NCBI GenBank assembly: GCA_021324295.1
Contig: JAJPJJ010000107.1
Location: 1-42,750 of the forward strand
Length of the DNA stretch: 42,750 nt
Origin: Bacillota bacterium
GTDB lineage: Bacteria > Sysuimicrobiota > Sysuimicrobiia > Sysuimicrobiales > Segetimicrobiaceae
Direction of reading: 5' to 3'
In this document: positions 32,164 to 40,743 of the stretch, piece by piece
Position numbering within the stretch: the first letter of the stretch is position 1
Layout: every line of letters begins with the position of its first letter
Translations under genes and position numbers: made by a program
The notes under the pieces: model-generated
What the model saw: the letters and a program-made list of their open reading frames with translations, nothing else
What the model was told of the DNA's origin: nothing
The model's database searches: none

Positions 32164-34545
32164 ATGAGCGAGTCGAGCATCACCCTCCCGTCCTTCGGCG
32201 GGACCGAGTCCCTGCTGCTCTGGCTCGTCCTGGCGACGGCGGCGGTGGCGCTCGCGTACGGCGGGTGGCTCAGCGCGCGCGTGCTCCGGCGCAGCGCCGG
32301 CCCGGATACGATGCAGGCCGTGGCCGCGGCGATCCAGGAGGGCGCCTCTGCGTATCTGAGCCGTCAGTTCCGGACGATGTCGCTGTTCGTCGTGCTCATC
32401 GCGATCGCGCTGTACCTCCTCTACCGGCCGATCTACAGCAACCAGGCCCTCGCGATCGGGATCGCGGTCGCGTTCCTGATGGGGTGCCTGGCGAGCTACG
32501 GGGCCGGGTACGTGGGCATGAACCTCGCCGTGCGCGGCAACATCCGCACCGCCCACGCCGCGACCCACAGTTTCCCGGAGGCCCTCGAGACCGCATTCCG
32601 GGCCGGCGCCGTGTCGGGCATGTTCACGGTGGGCCTGGGACTCCTCGGCGCGACGATCATCTTCGTCCTGTTCCGGGGGGACGCGACCCGGGTGCTCGTC
32701 GGATTCGGCTTCGGCGGCTCCCTCGTCGCCTCGTTCATGCGGATCGGCGGCGGCATCTACACGAAAGCCGCCGACGTCGGTGCCGATCTCGTGGGCAAGG
32801 TCGAGGTCGGCATCCCGGAAGACGACCCGCGCAATGCCGCGGTGATCGCGGACAACGTCGGCGACAACGTCGGCGACTGCGCGGGGATGGCGGCCGACGT
32901 GTTCGAATCCTACGAAGTCACCCTCGTCGCCGCGATCATCCTGGGCGCGGGCGCACTGCTCGACCCGCGCTTCCACGCGACCTACGGGGCGGGGGCGGCC
33001 CCGTTCGCGCTCAAGCTGATCCTCTTCCCGCTGCTGGTCCAGGGCATCGGCGTGCTGGCATCGATCCTGGGGACGTGGACGGTCCGCGCGCGGGGCGGCG
33101 AGGTCGAGGACCCGATGGGGCCGATCACGCGCGGGCTGTGGCTATCCGCCGCCGCCGCGGTCGTCGGGTTTGCGCTGGTCAACGCCTTCTATCTGACCGA
33201 CCCGCGTACCGGCGCCCCCGATTGGCGGTTCTCGATCGCCATCGTCACCGGGCTTCTGCTCGCCCTGGTCATCAAGTGGCTGACGGACCAGTTCACGCAT
33301 CCGACGCGCCGGCCGGTGACCGAGATGGCGTACGCGACGAAGACCGGGCCGGGCACCTTCCTGCTGTCCGGCCTGGGCTTCGGGCTCGAGTCGTCCGTGT
33401 GGGCGATCCTGGCGGTGGCTGCGGCGATCCTGGCCTCGTACCTCATCTTCCAGGGCGACCTGGCGCTCGCGGGCTACGGGGTCGCCCTCTCGGGACTCGG
33501 CCTGCTCACCGTCACCGGGTACATCCTGGCGTTGGACACGTTCGGGCCGATCGTCGACAACGCCAACGGGATCTTCGAGATGTCCGGCGTCGCGCGGGGC
33601 AGCGAGACGGCGGCGAGCCGGATCATCGCCCACCTCGACGAGGCCGGCAACACGACGAAGGCGCTCACGAAGGGCTTTGCGATCGCCACCGCGGTGATCG
33701 CCGCGACCGCGCTGTTCCGCTCGTTCGTGGACCAGGCACGCCTGGCCGCGACCGCCGAGGAGCTCTCGCGGGCCCTGGCCCACGGCGGGGCCGCGGCGGA
33801 GGCGGCGCTCGCCCGGATCGGGATCCAGGTCAACCTGCCGCTCATCTTCATCGGCCTGCTCGTCGGCGGCGCCGTGCCGTTCATCGTCTCGTCGTTCCTG
33901 ATCCGGGCCGTGGGGCGGTCGGCGTTCCAGATCGTGGAGGAGGTGCGCCGGCAGTTCCGGGAGATCCCCGGCCTCCTGGAGGGCAAGGCGCGGCCGGAGT
34001 ACCACCGGTGCGTCGACATCGTCACCCGGGCGGCGCAGCGCGAGTTGCTGTCACCGGCCGTGATCGCCATCGCGGCGCCGATCATGATCGGGATGGGCCT
34101 GGGGGCCGCGCCGCTCGGCGCGTTCCTCGCGGGGGCGATCCTGACCGGTCAGCTCCTGGCGGTGTTCATGGCCAACACCGGCGGCGCCTGGGACAACGCC
34201 AAGAAGAAGATCGAGGACGGATTCCTGGGCGGCAAAGGCACGGAGTACCACAAGGCCGGGGTGATCGGCGACACCGTCGGCGACCCGCTCAAGGACACCG
34301 CCGGGCCCGCCCTCAACCCGATCATCAAGGTGATGAACCTGGTCAGTCTCCTGATCGCGCCGGTCGCGATCGCGCCGATCGGCTGGGGCGTGCGCGCGGC
34401 CGTCGTCGGGGTCACGCTGCTCGCGATGGCCGGGGCCGTCGCGATCAACCGGCGCGGGGCGGTCTCGCAGCAGGAGATCGAGGAGGCCGCCCGGGCGCGC
34501 CCCGCCCGCGCCCAGGGGCCGCTCGTGCCCACCGGCAAGCCGTGA
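32164..34545 (+). CDS. hppA: Membrane-bound proton-translocating pyrophosphatase, K+-independent type
   Basis: 793 residues with about 16 membrane segments; couples PPi hydrolysis to ion pumping. Signature motifs are DVGADLVGKVEVGIPEDDPRN, DNVGDNVGDCAGMAADVFESYEVT, DTFGPIVDNANGI and, near the C-terminus, GGAWDNAKKKIEDG and HKAGVIGDTVGDPLKDTAGPALNPIIKVMNL. The GNTTKALTKG motif has Lys and Thr at the positions that are Ala and Gly in K+-dependent enzymes, so a K+-independent H+ pump is expected. Its stop overlaps the start of the sensor kinase (GTGA), so pump and kinase are translationally coupled, which is unusual. It has its own promoter about 45 bp upstream. Confidence 0.96.
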   Translation: MSESSITLPSFGGTESLLLWLVLATAAVALAYGGWLSARVLRRSAGPDTMQAVAAAIQEGASAYLSRQFRTMSLFVVLIAIALYLLYRPIYSNQALAIGIAVAFLMGCLASYGAGYVGMNLAVRGNIRTAHAATHSFPEALETAFRAGAVSGMFTVGLGLLGATIIFVLFRGDATRVLVGFGFGGSLVASFMRIGGGIYTKAADVGADLVGKVEVGIPEDDPRNAAVIADNVGDNVGDCAGMAADVFESYEVTLVAAIILGAGALLDPRFHATYGAGAAPFALKLILFPLLVQGIGVLASILGTWTVRARGGEVEDPMGPITRGLWLSAAAAVVGFALVNAFYLTDPRTGAPDWRFSIAIVTGLLLALVIKWLTDQFTHPTRRPVTEMAYATKTGPGTFLLSGLGFGLESSVWAILAVAAAILASYLIFQGDLALAGYGVALSGLGLLTVTGYILALDTFGPIVDNANGIFEMSGVARGSETAASRIIAHLDEAGNTTKALTKGFAIATAVIAATALFRSFVDQARLAATAEELSRALAHGGAAAEAALARIGIQVNLPLIFIGLLVGGAVPFIVSSFLIRAVGRSAFQIVEEVRRQFREIPGLLEGKARPEYHRCVDIVTRAAQRELLSPAVIAIAAPIMIGMGLGAAPLGAFLAGAILTGQLLAVFMANTGGAWDNAKKKIEDGFLGGKGTEYHKAGVIGDTVGDPLKDTAGPALNPIIKVMNLVSLLIAPVAIAPIGWGVRAAVVGVTLLAMAGAVAINRRGAVSQQEIEEAARARPARAQGPLVPTGKP

Positions 34546-36209
34546 CACGTCGGGCCACCACGGCGGCCCAGCGGACAGGCGCAGACCTCGCCGCGCAGCT
34601 CGCCCGCAAGGCCGCGGAGATCTCGGCCCTCCGCGAGATCAGCCGCGCGATCAGCGCCGCGCTGGACCTCGATACCACGCTGACGCTCATCACCCGCAAG
34701 ACCGCGGAGGTGATGGGCGTCGAGAGCTGCTCGATCTACCTCCTCGATGCCGCCCGCGAGTACCTCGTGCTCAAGGCCACGACCGGGCTGGCGCCCGCGG
34801 CCGTCGGGCAGGGGAAGCTGCGGCTGGGCGAGGGGCTGACCGGGTGGGCCGCGGAGCACGGCCGCCCGGTCGCGTCGGCCGATGCGCAGGCCGATCCCCG
34901 GTTCAAGTACGTCCCCGGGACCGGCGAGGGGCGCTTCCGCTCCCTGCTGGCGGTGCCGCTCGCGATCGCCGGCAAGGTGCTCGGCGCGATCAACGTGCAG
35001 ACGACCCGGACCCACGAGTACGGCGAGGACGAGGTCGAGCTCCTCAGCATCATCGCCGATCTGGCGAGCGGCGCGCTGGAGAAGGCCCGGCTCTACGACA
35101 GCATGCGCCGGCAGCTCAGGGAGCTCCGGACGCTCGCGGAGGTCAGCGAGACGCTCACCTCGCCGCTGTACCTGGAGCAGATCCTCCGCCTCCTCGTGGA
35201 GATGGCGGCCCGCGTGTTCGACGCGCCGTTGTGCACGCTGATGCTCCTCCAGGGTGACGAGCTGGTCCTCGCGGCCGCGCACCCCGACCAGGGCGGGCGC
35301 CCCCGGCGCCGGCAGGTCCTCAGGGTGGGCGACGGCATCCCGGGCCTGGCCGCCCGGACCGGGCAGCCGGTGATGAGCGCCGACCTCGCCTCGGATCCGC
35401 GGTTCCGTCCGCACGAGCTGACCCGGCGCGCGGACGTCCGGTCGCTGCTGTCGGTCCCGCTGCGGGTGCGCGACCGTACCCTCGGCGTCGTCAACTGTTA
35501 CACGGCGCGCCGGCACGTCTTCACGCCGTCCGAGGTCAACCTGCTGCAGACGCTCGCCAACCAGACCGCGCTCGCCATCGAGAACGCGGGCCTGGTCGTC
35601 AAGTCCGCGATGGTGCGCGAGATGCACCACCGGGTCAAGAACAACCTCCAGATGATCGCGATGCTCCTGCGGCTGCAGATACGAGACGGTCGCGAGGTCT
35701 CGGGGCGGGAGGTCCTCACGGAGACGATCAACCGCGTCCTGAGCATCGCGGCCGTGCACGAGATCCTCGCCGCGGAGGGGCTGCACCAGGTGGCGGTCCG
35801 GGAGATGCTGGACCGTGTCGCCCAGACCGTGACGCAGACGATGGCGCCGCCGCAGTTCGCGCTCGACGTCCGGATCGAGGGCGACGAGGTGAGCCTGCCC
35901 AGCCGGCAGGCCACCTCGCTCGCGCTGGTCGTGAACGAGCTGCTGCAGAACGCGCTCGAGCACGCGTTCCCCGGCCGGTCCCGCGGGCAGGTCGTCATCA
36001 GCCTGATGGCGGGCCCCGACGCGCTGCGGGTCGAGGTGCGCGACGACGGCGTGGGGCTGCCGGAGGACTTTTCCCCCGGCCGCTCCGCCGACCTCGGCCT
36101 GCAGATCGTCCAGACGCTCGTGCGCGACGACCTCAAGGGGCGGATCTGGTTCAGCACCGCCGGCGGCGCGCGCGCCGTGATCACCATTCCGCGGCCGCCG
36201 GAGGAGTGA
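34542..36209 (+). CDS. Cytoplasmic GAF-GAF-HisKA_2 sensor histidine kinase
   Basis: 555 residues, no transmembrane segment. A short coiled coil is followed by two GAF domains (about 30-185 and 195-350). The HisKA_2 dimerisation motif is EMHHRVKNNLQMIAMLLRLQ, with phospho-His near 363. The HATPase_c domain has the N-box NELLQNALEHAF, G1 DDGVGLPEDF and G2 LGLQIVQTLV. This class pairs with ANTAR response regulators, as in EutW/EutV. The GTG start overlaps the hppA stop by four bases, and its own stop overlaps the regulator start the same way. GAF domains suggest a small-molecule or redox signal; which one cannot be told. Confidence 0.92.
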   Translation: MTRRATTAAQRTGADLAAQLARKAAEISALREISRAISAALDLDTTLTLITRKTAEVMGVESCSIYLLDAAREYLVLKATTGLAPAAVGQGKLRLGEGLTGWAAEHGRPVASADAQADPRFKYVPGTGEGRFRSLLAVPLAIAGKVLGAINVQTTRTHEYGEDEVELLSIIADLASGALEKARLYDSMRRQLRELRTLAEVSETLTSPLYLEQILRLLVEMAARVFDAPLCTLMLLQGDELVLAAAHPDQGGRPRRRQVLRVGDGIPGLAARTGQPVMSADLASDPRFRPHELTRRADVRSLLSVPLRVRDRTLGVVNCYTARRHVFTPSEVNLLQTLANQTALAIENAGLVVKSAMVREMHHRVKNNLQMIAMLLRLQIRDGREVSGREVLTETINRVLSIAAVHEILAAEGLHQVAVREMLDRVAQTVTQTMAPPQFALDVRIEGDEVSLPSRQATSLALVVNELLQNALEHAFPGRSRGQVVISLMAGPDALRVEVRDDGVGLPEDFSPGRSADLGLQIVQTLVRDDLKGRIWFSTAGGARAVITIPRPPEE

Positions 36210-37975
36210 GGCGGGGGAGCGAGGCTACCGTGGTGGCGGAGGCGCTGTGCATCCTCATCGCTGACGACGAGCCGGTGATCCGCATGGGCCTGCGGACGAT
36301 GCTCGAGGAGCACGGCTACAAGGTGGTCGCCGAGGCGGGGGACGGCGAGGAGGCGGTCGCGCTCACCGGCAAGACCAACCCCGACTTGATCTTCCTCGAC
36401 ATCAAGATGCCCGGCCTCGACGGTATCTCCGCCGCGTCCACGATCATGGCGCGCTCGCCGCGGCCGATCATCCTGTTGACCGCCTGGAGCGAGCGCGACC
36501 TCGTCCAGCGCGCGCAGGAGGCCGGGGTGCTCGCCTACCTCGTGAAGCCCGTGCGGGAGGCCGAGCTCGCCCCCGCGATCGAGGTGGCGATGGCGCGCTT
36601 CGCGGAGCTGCGCGCCCTGCAGCAGGAGGTCGGCACCCTCAAGGAGACCCTGGAGACCCGCAAGCTGGTGGAGCGGGCCAAGGGGATCCTGATGCAGCGC
36701 GAGGCCATCGACGAGCAGGAAGCGTTCCTGCGCATCCAGCGGCAGAGCCGGAACACGCGGACGCCGATGCGCGAGATCGCCCGCGCGATCCTCGTCTCGG
36801 ACGAGATGCGCCGCCAAGCCCCGGCCCAGCCCGTCGGTCGCGTCGCCGTCCGGACGCCTGCGGACCTGCTGCGCGTCCTCTGCGGGATCCGGATCCTGCC
36901 GATCGCCCCCGGGGAGAGCGACCTCGTGGTCTCGGGCGCCGAGCCCCTCGCCTACCTGCACCTCGCGCCGGGCGTGGAGGTCACGGTGGAAGGCTACGTG
37001 ACCGGGCGGACCGCGGAGGGCGAGTACGGCCTCGGGATCGCGTTCGGCTTGGCGGCGCAGCCCGCCGGTGGCGAGCGCGGGGCCGCGGTCGCGTGCATCA
37101 TCCAGAACGCCGTGCGCCCGGGAGCGCTCGAGGCGGGCGGCACCGCGCACAGCACCTACGCGGACCTGCTCGACGAAGTCATCGCCACCCAGCAGCGGGT
37201 CATCGTGACCGGATTCCTGCGGCTGCTGCCGGACCACGCGTCCGCTGCGCACCCGACCCTGCCGCGCCTCCTGGAGATCCACCCGGTGCGGCATGTGTCC
37301 ACGGAGCGGGGGCTCAGGTTTCCCCCGATCACGCTCGATGCCCCGGGGGGATCCGAGTGGGCGGACGTCCGGAGCGTCTACGCGATGCCGTTTCCGGACT
37401 TCCAGCCATCGACACGGGTGTCCTTCACCGGCACGATGATGACGTTTCGCCACGTGCCCCCGGTCGAGACCGCCTACGTGTACATGACCGGCCGGTTCTA
37501 CGGCGGGCGCAGCCAGTTCGTCGACCGCAAGCCGTTCCTCTTCGCATTTGGGGACGCCGCCGGGCGCACGCGGGTGACGGCGGTCACGGTCCCCGGCACG
37601 CCCGCCTACGAGACGGCGCGGCGGTGGCTCAGCGCGCCGCCGACCGGGCCGCTGACGATCGTGGGGCTCCGGGCGCTCAACCTCCCCGCGCTGTTTGCGC
37701 CCGGCGGCGGGCGGATCGAGGTGCTCCTCTGCCCGGTGTACCGGATCGTGCCGGGAACGGTCCAGGGCTCCGCGGTGCCGGCCCCCACCGCGCGCTTCGA
37801 GTTGATCCCGGTCGGCGGCGCGCCTCCCGAGGCGCCCGCGGCGGAGACGCGCCGGTCCCGGGGCCGCGTGTCGTCCAAGAAGGGCGCGGGCCGCGCGCGC
37901 CGCCGGAGCAGGCGCGTGGCGTCGGGCGCCCCGCGGACCGGCTCGAGCCATACGACGCGCCGTCGGAGCCGGTAG
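36206..37975 (+). CDS. ANTAR-type response regulator with a large novel C-terminal region
   Basis: 589 residues from GTG 36206 (GTG 36230 is an alternative with a better-spaced ribosome-binding site). The receiver domain has Asp20/Asp21, phospho-acceptor Asp65 (FLDIKMPG), Thr92 and Lys114. After a coiled coil, an ANTAR RNA-binding domain spans about 145-200 (KLVERAKGILMQREAIDEQEAF, MREIARAIL). ANTAR regulators normally stop near residue 200; this one continues in frame for almost 390 residues. That region has beta-rich segments (VEVTVEGYVTG, RVIVTGFLRLL, RVSFTGTMMTF, TAYVYMTGRFYGG) that look like repeated OB-like units, then a very basic Arg/Ser tail from about 548. The likely role is phosphorylation-dependent transcription antitermination; glnA downstream is the obvious target. 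Confidence 0.88.
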   Translation: MRRGSEATVVAEALCILIADDEPVIRMGLRTMLEEHGYKVVAEAGDGEEAVALTGKTNPDLIFLDIKMPGLDGISAASTIMARSPRPIILLTAWSERDLVQRAQEAGVLAYLVKPVREAELAPAIEVAMARFAELRALQQEVGTLKETLETRKLVERAKGILMQREAIDEQEAFLRIQRQSRNTRTPMREIARAILVSDEMRRQAPAQPVGRVAVRTPADLLRVLCGIRILPIAPGESDLVVSGAEPLAYLHLAPGVEVTVEGYVTGRTAEGEYGLGIAFGLAAQPAGGERGAAVACIIQNAVRPGALEAGGTAHSTYADLLDEVIATQQRVIVTGFLRLLPDHASAAHPTLPRLLEIHPVRHVSTERGLRFPPITLDAPGGSEWADVRSVYAMPFPDFQPSTRVSFTGTMMTFRHVPPVETAYVYMTGRFYGGRSQFVDRKPFLFAFGDAAGRTRVTAVTVPGTPAYETARRWLSAPPTGPLTIVGLRALNLPALFAPGGGRIEVLLCPVYRIVPGTVQGSAVPAPTARFELIPVGGAPPEAPAAETRRSRGRVSSKKGAGRARRRSRRVASGAPRTGSSHTTRRRSR

Positions 37976-37997
37976 GGGCGCCACCCCACACCCGCCC

Positions 37998-38056
37998 TGC
38001 GGAGCGGGACGCGCGGCACCATCAGCGGGGAACAGCCAAGGCTGTCGGCCGCGACC
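37998..38056 (-). repeat. Possible diverged 3'-end repeat, copy R5
   Basis: Contains GCGGCACCATCAGCGG, then ACAGCCAAGGCTGT (a 6-bp perfect inverted repeat) and CGGCCGCGACCC, resembling the order of elements in R1-R4. It lies just past the sulfurtransferase stop on the minus strand and between convergent genes, so it may act as a terminator. Confidence 0.35.
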
Positions 38057-38060
38057 CCAG

Positions 38061-38909
38061 TCAGCCCTCCCGGGCGACTGGGTTCTCGGGGTACGAGCAC
38101 CAATCGCTCCAGCCGCCCGGGTAGAGCACCGCGCCCGGGAGGCCGGCTTCGTCCATCGCGAGCAGGTTGGCGCAGGCCGTCACCCCCGAGCCGCAGTACA
38201 CGATCACCTCGCCCCCACCGCCGCGCAGCGCCGCAAAGCGCGCGCGGAGTTCGTCGGCCGGCCGCATCAGGCCGCGCTCGTCGTGGGTGTCCGTCCACGG
38301 CAGGTTCATCGCTCCGGGGATGTGGCCCGCCACGGGATCCAGCGGCTCCACCTCCCCGCGGTATCGCTCCGGCGCGCGGGAGTCCACGAGGCGCACATCG
38401 GGCCGGCCCAGGCGCCGACGGATCTCCTCCATCCCGACCGCGAGGCCCGCGCGCACGCGGGGCGCGAACGTCCGAGCGGGCCTCGGCCGCACGTCGGCGG
38501 TGGTGGGGCAGCCCGCCCGGCACCACGCGGACCACCCGCCGTCGAGAACCCTGGGGCGCGGATGGCCGAGGTACCGGAGCATCCACCAGCAGCGCGCCGC
38601 TGCCATGCCGCCCTGCTGGTCGTCGTAGGCCACCACCGTCACGTCGTGGTCCACGCCCAGGCCGCCGAGCGTCCGGCTGAACGCCGCGATGTCGGGCAGG
38701 GGATGCCGTCCTCCATGCGGCTGCCTGGGACCCGACAGATCCTCCTCGAGGTCCAGGTAGCCGGCCCCCGGGATGTGCGCCCGACGGTACGCGGTGCGCC
38801 CCGCCTCGGGCCTGGCCAGGTCGAACCGGCAGTCCACGACGACGACGTCCGGATCGGCGAGATGGCGCGCGAGCCATTCCACGGTCACGAGGTTGCTGTC
38901 GCCGGCCAC
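38061..38909 (-). CDS. sseA: 3-mercaptopyruvate/thiosulfate sulfurtransferase (SseA-like)
   Basis: Second tandem-rhodanese protein in the window, 282 residues from GTG 38909 (GGAGG eight bases upstream; GTG 38918 is also in frame). The N-terminal inactive domain (RRAHIPGAGYLDLEEDL) is followed by a catalytic domain with VDSRAPERYRGEVEPLDP and GHIPGAMNLPW. The active-site loop is YCGSGVTAC, with the persulfide Cys near 239-242. The CGSGVTAC loop is the SseA-type, unlike the CRIGERS enzyme at 1.8 kb, so the two probably act on different sulfur donors. It is convergent with the ANTAR regulator and divergent from glnA. Confidence 0.92.
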   Translation of the reverse strand: MAGDSNLVTVEWLARHLADPDVVVVDCRFDLARPEAGRTAYRRAHIPGAGYLDLEEDLSGPRQPHGGRHPLPDIAAFSRTLGGLGVDHDVTVVAYDDQQGGMAAARCWWMLRYLGHPRPRVLDGGWSAWCRAGCPTTADVRPRPARTFAPRVRAGLAVGMEEIRRRLGRPDVRLVDSRAPERYRGEVEPLDPVAGHIPGAMNLPWTDTHDERGLMRPADELRARFAALRGGGGEVIVYCGSGVTACANLLAMDEAGLPGAVLYPGGWSDWCSYPENPVAREG

Positions 38910-38945
38910 GGGTCTCACCTCCCAGGATCACATGCTGCGCGCCCC

Positions 38946-39060
38946 GCCCGGACGGCACGTCCTCCCGTCCCCCTGGGCGTAGCGTTCCGGCGCGTGTCGC
39001 GTGGTAGTCGCGCGCCCGACGGGGGGCCCCTCTCCGAGGACGTGCTGTCCGGCGCCCACG
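38946..39060. repeat. Intergenic repeat family B, copy 2, with inverted ends
   Basis: About 115 bp homologous to 28331-28447. The ends ggacggcacgtcctc (left) and gaggacgtgctgtcc (right) are complementary over 15 bp with one mismatch, so the element can fold into one long stem or be a miniature inverted-repeat element. It lies upstream of the glnA promoter and of sseA. Confidence 0.7.
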
Positions 39061-39093
39061 GCAACCAAGCACGAAGTTCGTCGCAGCCCGATG

Positions 39094-39122
39094 TTGACTC
39101 CTCCGCCTCGCGATGGTATAAA
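39094..39122 (+). promoter_or_regulatory. Consensus promoter of glnA
   Basis: TTGACT (39094-39099), 17-nt spacer, TATAAA (39117-39122), the best housekeeping-type promoter in the window. Transcription would start near 39129, giving a leader of about 117 nt. Confidence 0.8.
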
Positions 39123-39131
39123 CACTACGTA

Positions 39132-39165
39132 GGTACTGGGACGTACCAGGGGCCGGGACGCCCTT
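39132..39165 (+). promoter_or_regulatory. Two tandem hexaloop hairpins in the glnA leader (candidate ANTAR-binding site)
   Basis: P1 pairs ggtac (39132-39136) with gtacc (39143-39147) around the 6-nt loop tgggac. P2 pairs aggggc (39148-39153) with gccctt (39160-39165) around the 6-nt loop cgggac. Both loops share GGGAC and keep G at loop position 4. Known ANTAR targets are two small hexaloop stems, the second overlapping a terminator; they usually have A at loop position 1, which is U or C here. P2 uses bases of the terminator's 5' arm, so the two structures exclude each other. Confidence 0.6.
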
Positions 39166-39197
39166 CGAGCACATGGCTCGGAGGGCGTCTTTGTGTT
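39157..39197 (+). terminator. Intrinsic terminator/attenuator in the glnA leader
   Basis: A 14-bp stem (gacgcccttcgagc 39157-39170 with gctcggagggcgtc 39176-39189, one G-U pair), a 5-nt loop and the tail TTTGTGTT. It is located between the glnA promoter and ATG, so default termination with regulated read-through is expected. Confidence 0.75.
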
Positions 39198-39245
39198 CCG
39201 CGGGCCCCGACTCTATCTGTCCCGACGAGGGCGTGGAGGTGGAGC

Positions 39246-40685
39246 ATGGCCAAGGGAATGGCCGCGCAGGACGTGGTCGCCTACATCAGGGACCGGGGGA
39301 TCAAGATGGTGGACCTCAAGTTTGTGGACGTCCCCGGAACCTGGCAGCACGCCACGATCCCCGCGAGCCAGGTGGACGACAAGACGTTCAAGCGCGGCAT
39401 CGGCTTCGACGGCAGCAGCATCCGCGGCTTCCAGGCGATCGAGGAGAGCGACATGCTGCTCATGCCGGATCCCGCCACCGCGCGGCCAGACCCGTTTGCG
39501 GAGATCCCCACGCTCTCGATCATCTGCAACGTGCACGACCCGGTGACGGGGAAGCCGTACTCCCGCGACCCCCGCTACGTTGCGCAGAAGGCGGAGGACT
39601 ACCTCCGCCGGTCGGGGATCGGCGACACGAGCTACTGGGGACCCGAGGCGGAGTTCTTCGTGTTCAGCAACGTGCAGTACGAGGTGCTGCCGCACCGGAT
39701 GGGCTACAGCATCGATTCCCCGGAAGGGATCTGGAACACCGGACAGCCGGGCCTCGGCCACCGGGTCCGCACGAAGGAGGGCTACTTCCCGGTCCCGCCC
39801 GCCGATACGCTGTTGGACATCCGCAGCGAGATGGCCCTGGAGATGGAGAAGTGGGGCATCGAGGTGGAGATGCAGCACCACGAGGTCGCCAGCGCGGGCC
39901 AGGCGGAGATCGACGTGAGGTGCACCACGCTCACGCGGATGGCCGACGGCCTGATGGCCTACAAGTACATCGTGAAGAACGTCGCGCGCCGGCACGGGAT
40001 GACCGCGACGTTCATGCCCAAGCCGCTCTTCGGGGACAACGGCACCGGCATGCACACGCACCAGAGCATCTGGAAGAACGGGGCGAACCTCTTCTACAGC
40101 GAGGGGGGATACGCCGAGCTCAGCCAGGAGGCGCTGCACTACATCGGCGGGCTGCTGACGCACATCGACGCGCTCATGGGCCTGTGCGCGTGCACGACGA
40201 ACTCGTACCGACGGCTCGTGCCGCACTACGAGGCCCCGGTGAACGTCGCGTTCAGCAAGCGCAACCGCAGCGCCGCCATCCGGATCCCGATGTACTACAC
40301 CGGCCCGGAGGCGGCGGCGAGCAAGCGCATCGAGTTCCGGCCGCCCGACGCGACGTGCAATCCGTACCTGGCGTTTGCCGCGATGCTGATGGCCGGGCTC
40401 GACGGGATCAAGCGGAAGATCGATCCGGTCGCCGCGGGATTTGGCCCCCTGGACAAGAACACGTACGAGCTGCCGCCCGAGGAGGCGGCGCGGATCAAGA
40501 GCGTGCCGGGGTCGCTGGGCGCCGCCCTGGACGCGCTGGAGGCCGACCACGAGTTCCTCCTGGAAGGGGATGTGTTCACGCGGGACCTCCTCGAGACCTG
40601 GCTCGACTACAAGCGGAAGCGGGAGCTGCACGAGGTGAACATCCGGCCGGTCCCGTACGAGTTCTACCTGTACTACGACGTGTGA
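39246..40685 (+). CDS. glnA: Glutamine synthetase, type I (beta-like)
   Basis: 479-residue dodecameric enzyme joining ammonia to glutamate. The beta-Grasp N-terminus has MVDLKFVDVPGTWQH and GIGFDGSSIRGFQAIEESDM. Metal ligands are in WGPEAEFFVF and AGQAEIDVRC, with the ATP-site KPLFGDNGTGMHTHQSIWK. The glutamate site lies in RRLVPHYEAPVNVAFSKRNRSAAIRIP, with RIEFRPPDATCNPYLAFAAML after it. Tyr407 in LDKNTYELPPEEA aligns with the adenylylation Tyr397 of enterobacterial GS, so adenylylation is possible, though no glnE lies here. ATG 39246 follows GGAGGTGGAGC. Its leader combines a strong promoter, two hexaloop hairpins and a terminator, pointing to antitermination control. Confidence 0.97.
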   Translation: MAKGMAAQDVVAYIRDRGIKMVDLKFVDVPGTWQHATIPASQVDDKTFKRGIGFDGSSIRGFQAIEESDMLLMPDPATARPDPFAEIPTLSIICNVHDPVTGKPYSRDPRYVAQKAEDYLRRSGIGDTSYWGPEAEFFVFSNVQYEVLPHRMGYSIDSPEGIWNTGQPGLGHRVRTKEGYFPVPPADTLLDIRSEMALEMEKWGIEVEMQHHEVASAGQAEIDVRCTTLTRMADGLMAYKYIVKNVARRHGMTATFMPKPLFGDNGTGMHTHQSIWKNGANLFYSEGGYAELSQEALHYIGGLLTHIDALMGLCACTTNSYRRLVPHYEAPVNVAFSKRNRSAAIRIPMYYTGPEAAASKRIEFRPPDATCNPYLAFAAMLMAGLDGIKRKIDPVAAGFGPLDKNTYELPPEEAARIKSVPGSLGAALDALEADHEFLLEGDVFTRDLLETWLDYKRKRELHEVNIRPVPYEFYLYYDV

Positions 40686-40710
40686 TCGTCTGAGGGGAAC
40701 GGCCGTCCCG

Positions 40711-40743
40711 CACCGGGGCCCCGTCTCGGACGGGGCCCCGGTG
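40711..40743 (+). terminator. glnA terminator hairpin
   Basis: A perfect 15-bp stem (caccggggccccgtc with gacggggccccggtg) around a 3-nt TCG loop, 25 bp past the glnA stop, followed by TTATAAT. It abuts the -10 of the next gene. Confidence 0.75.

Noticed and set aside
32115-34541. Extension of the histidine-kinase frame back through hppA
   Set aside because: It is an out-of-frame reading of the pyrophosphatase gene; kinase homology begins only after 34542.
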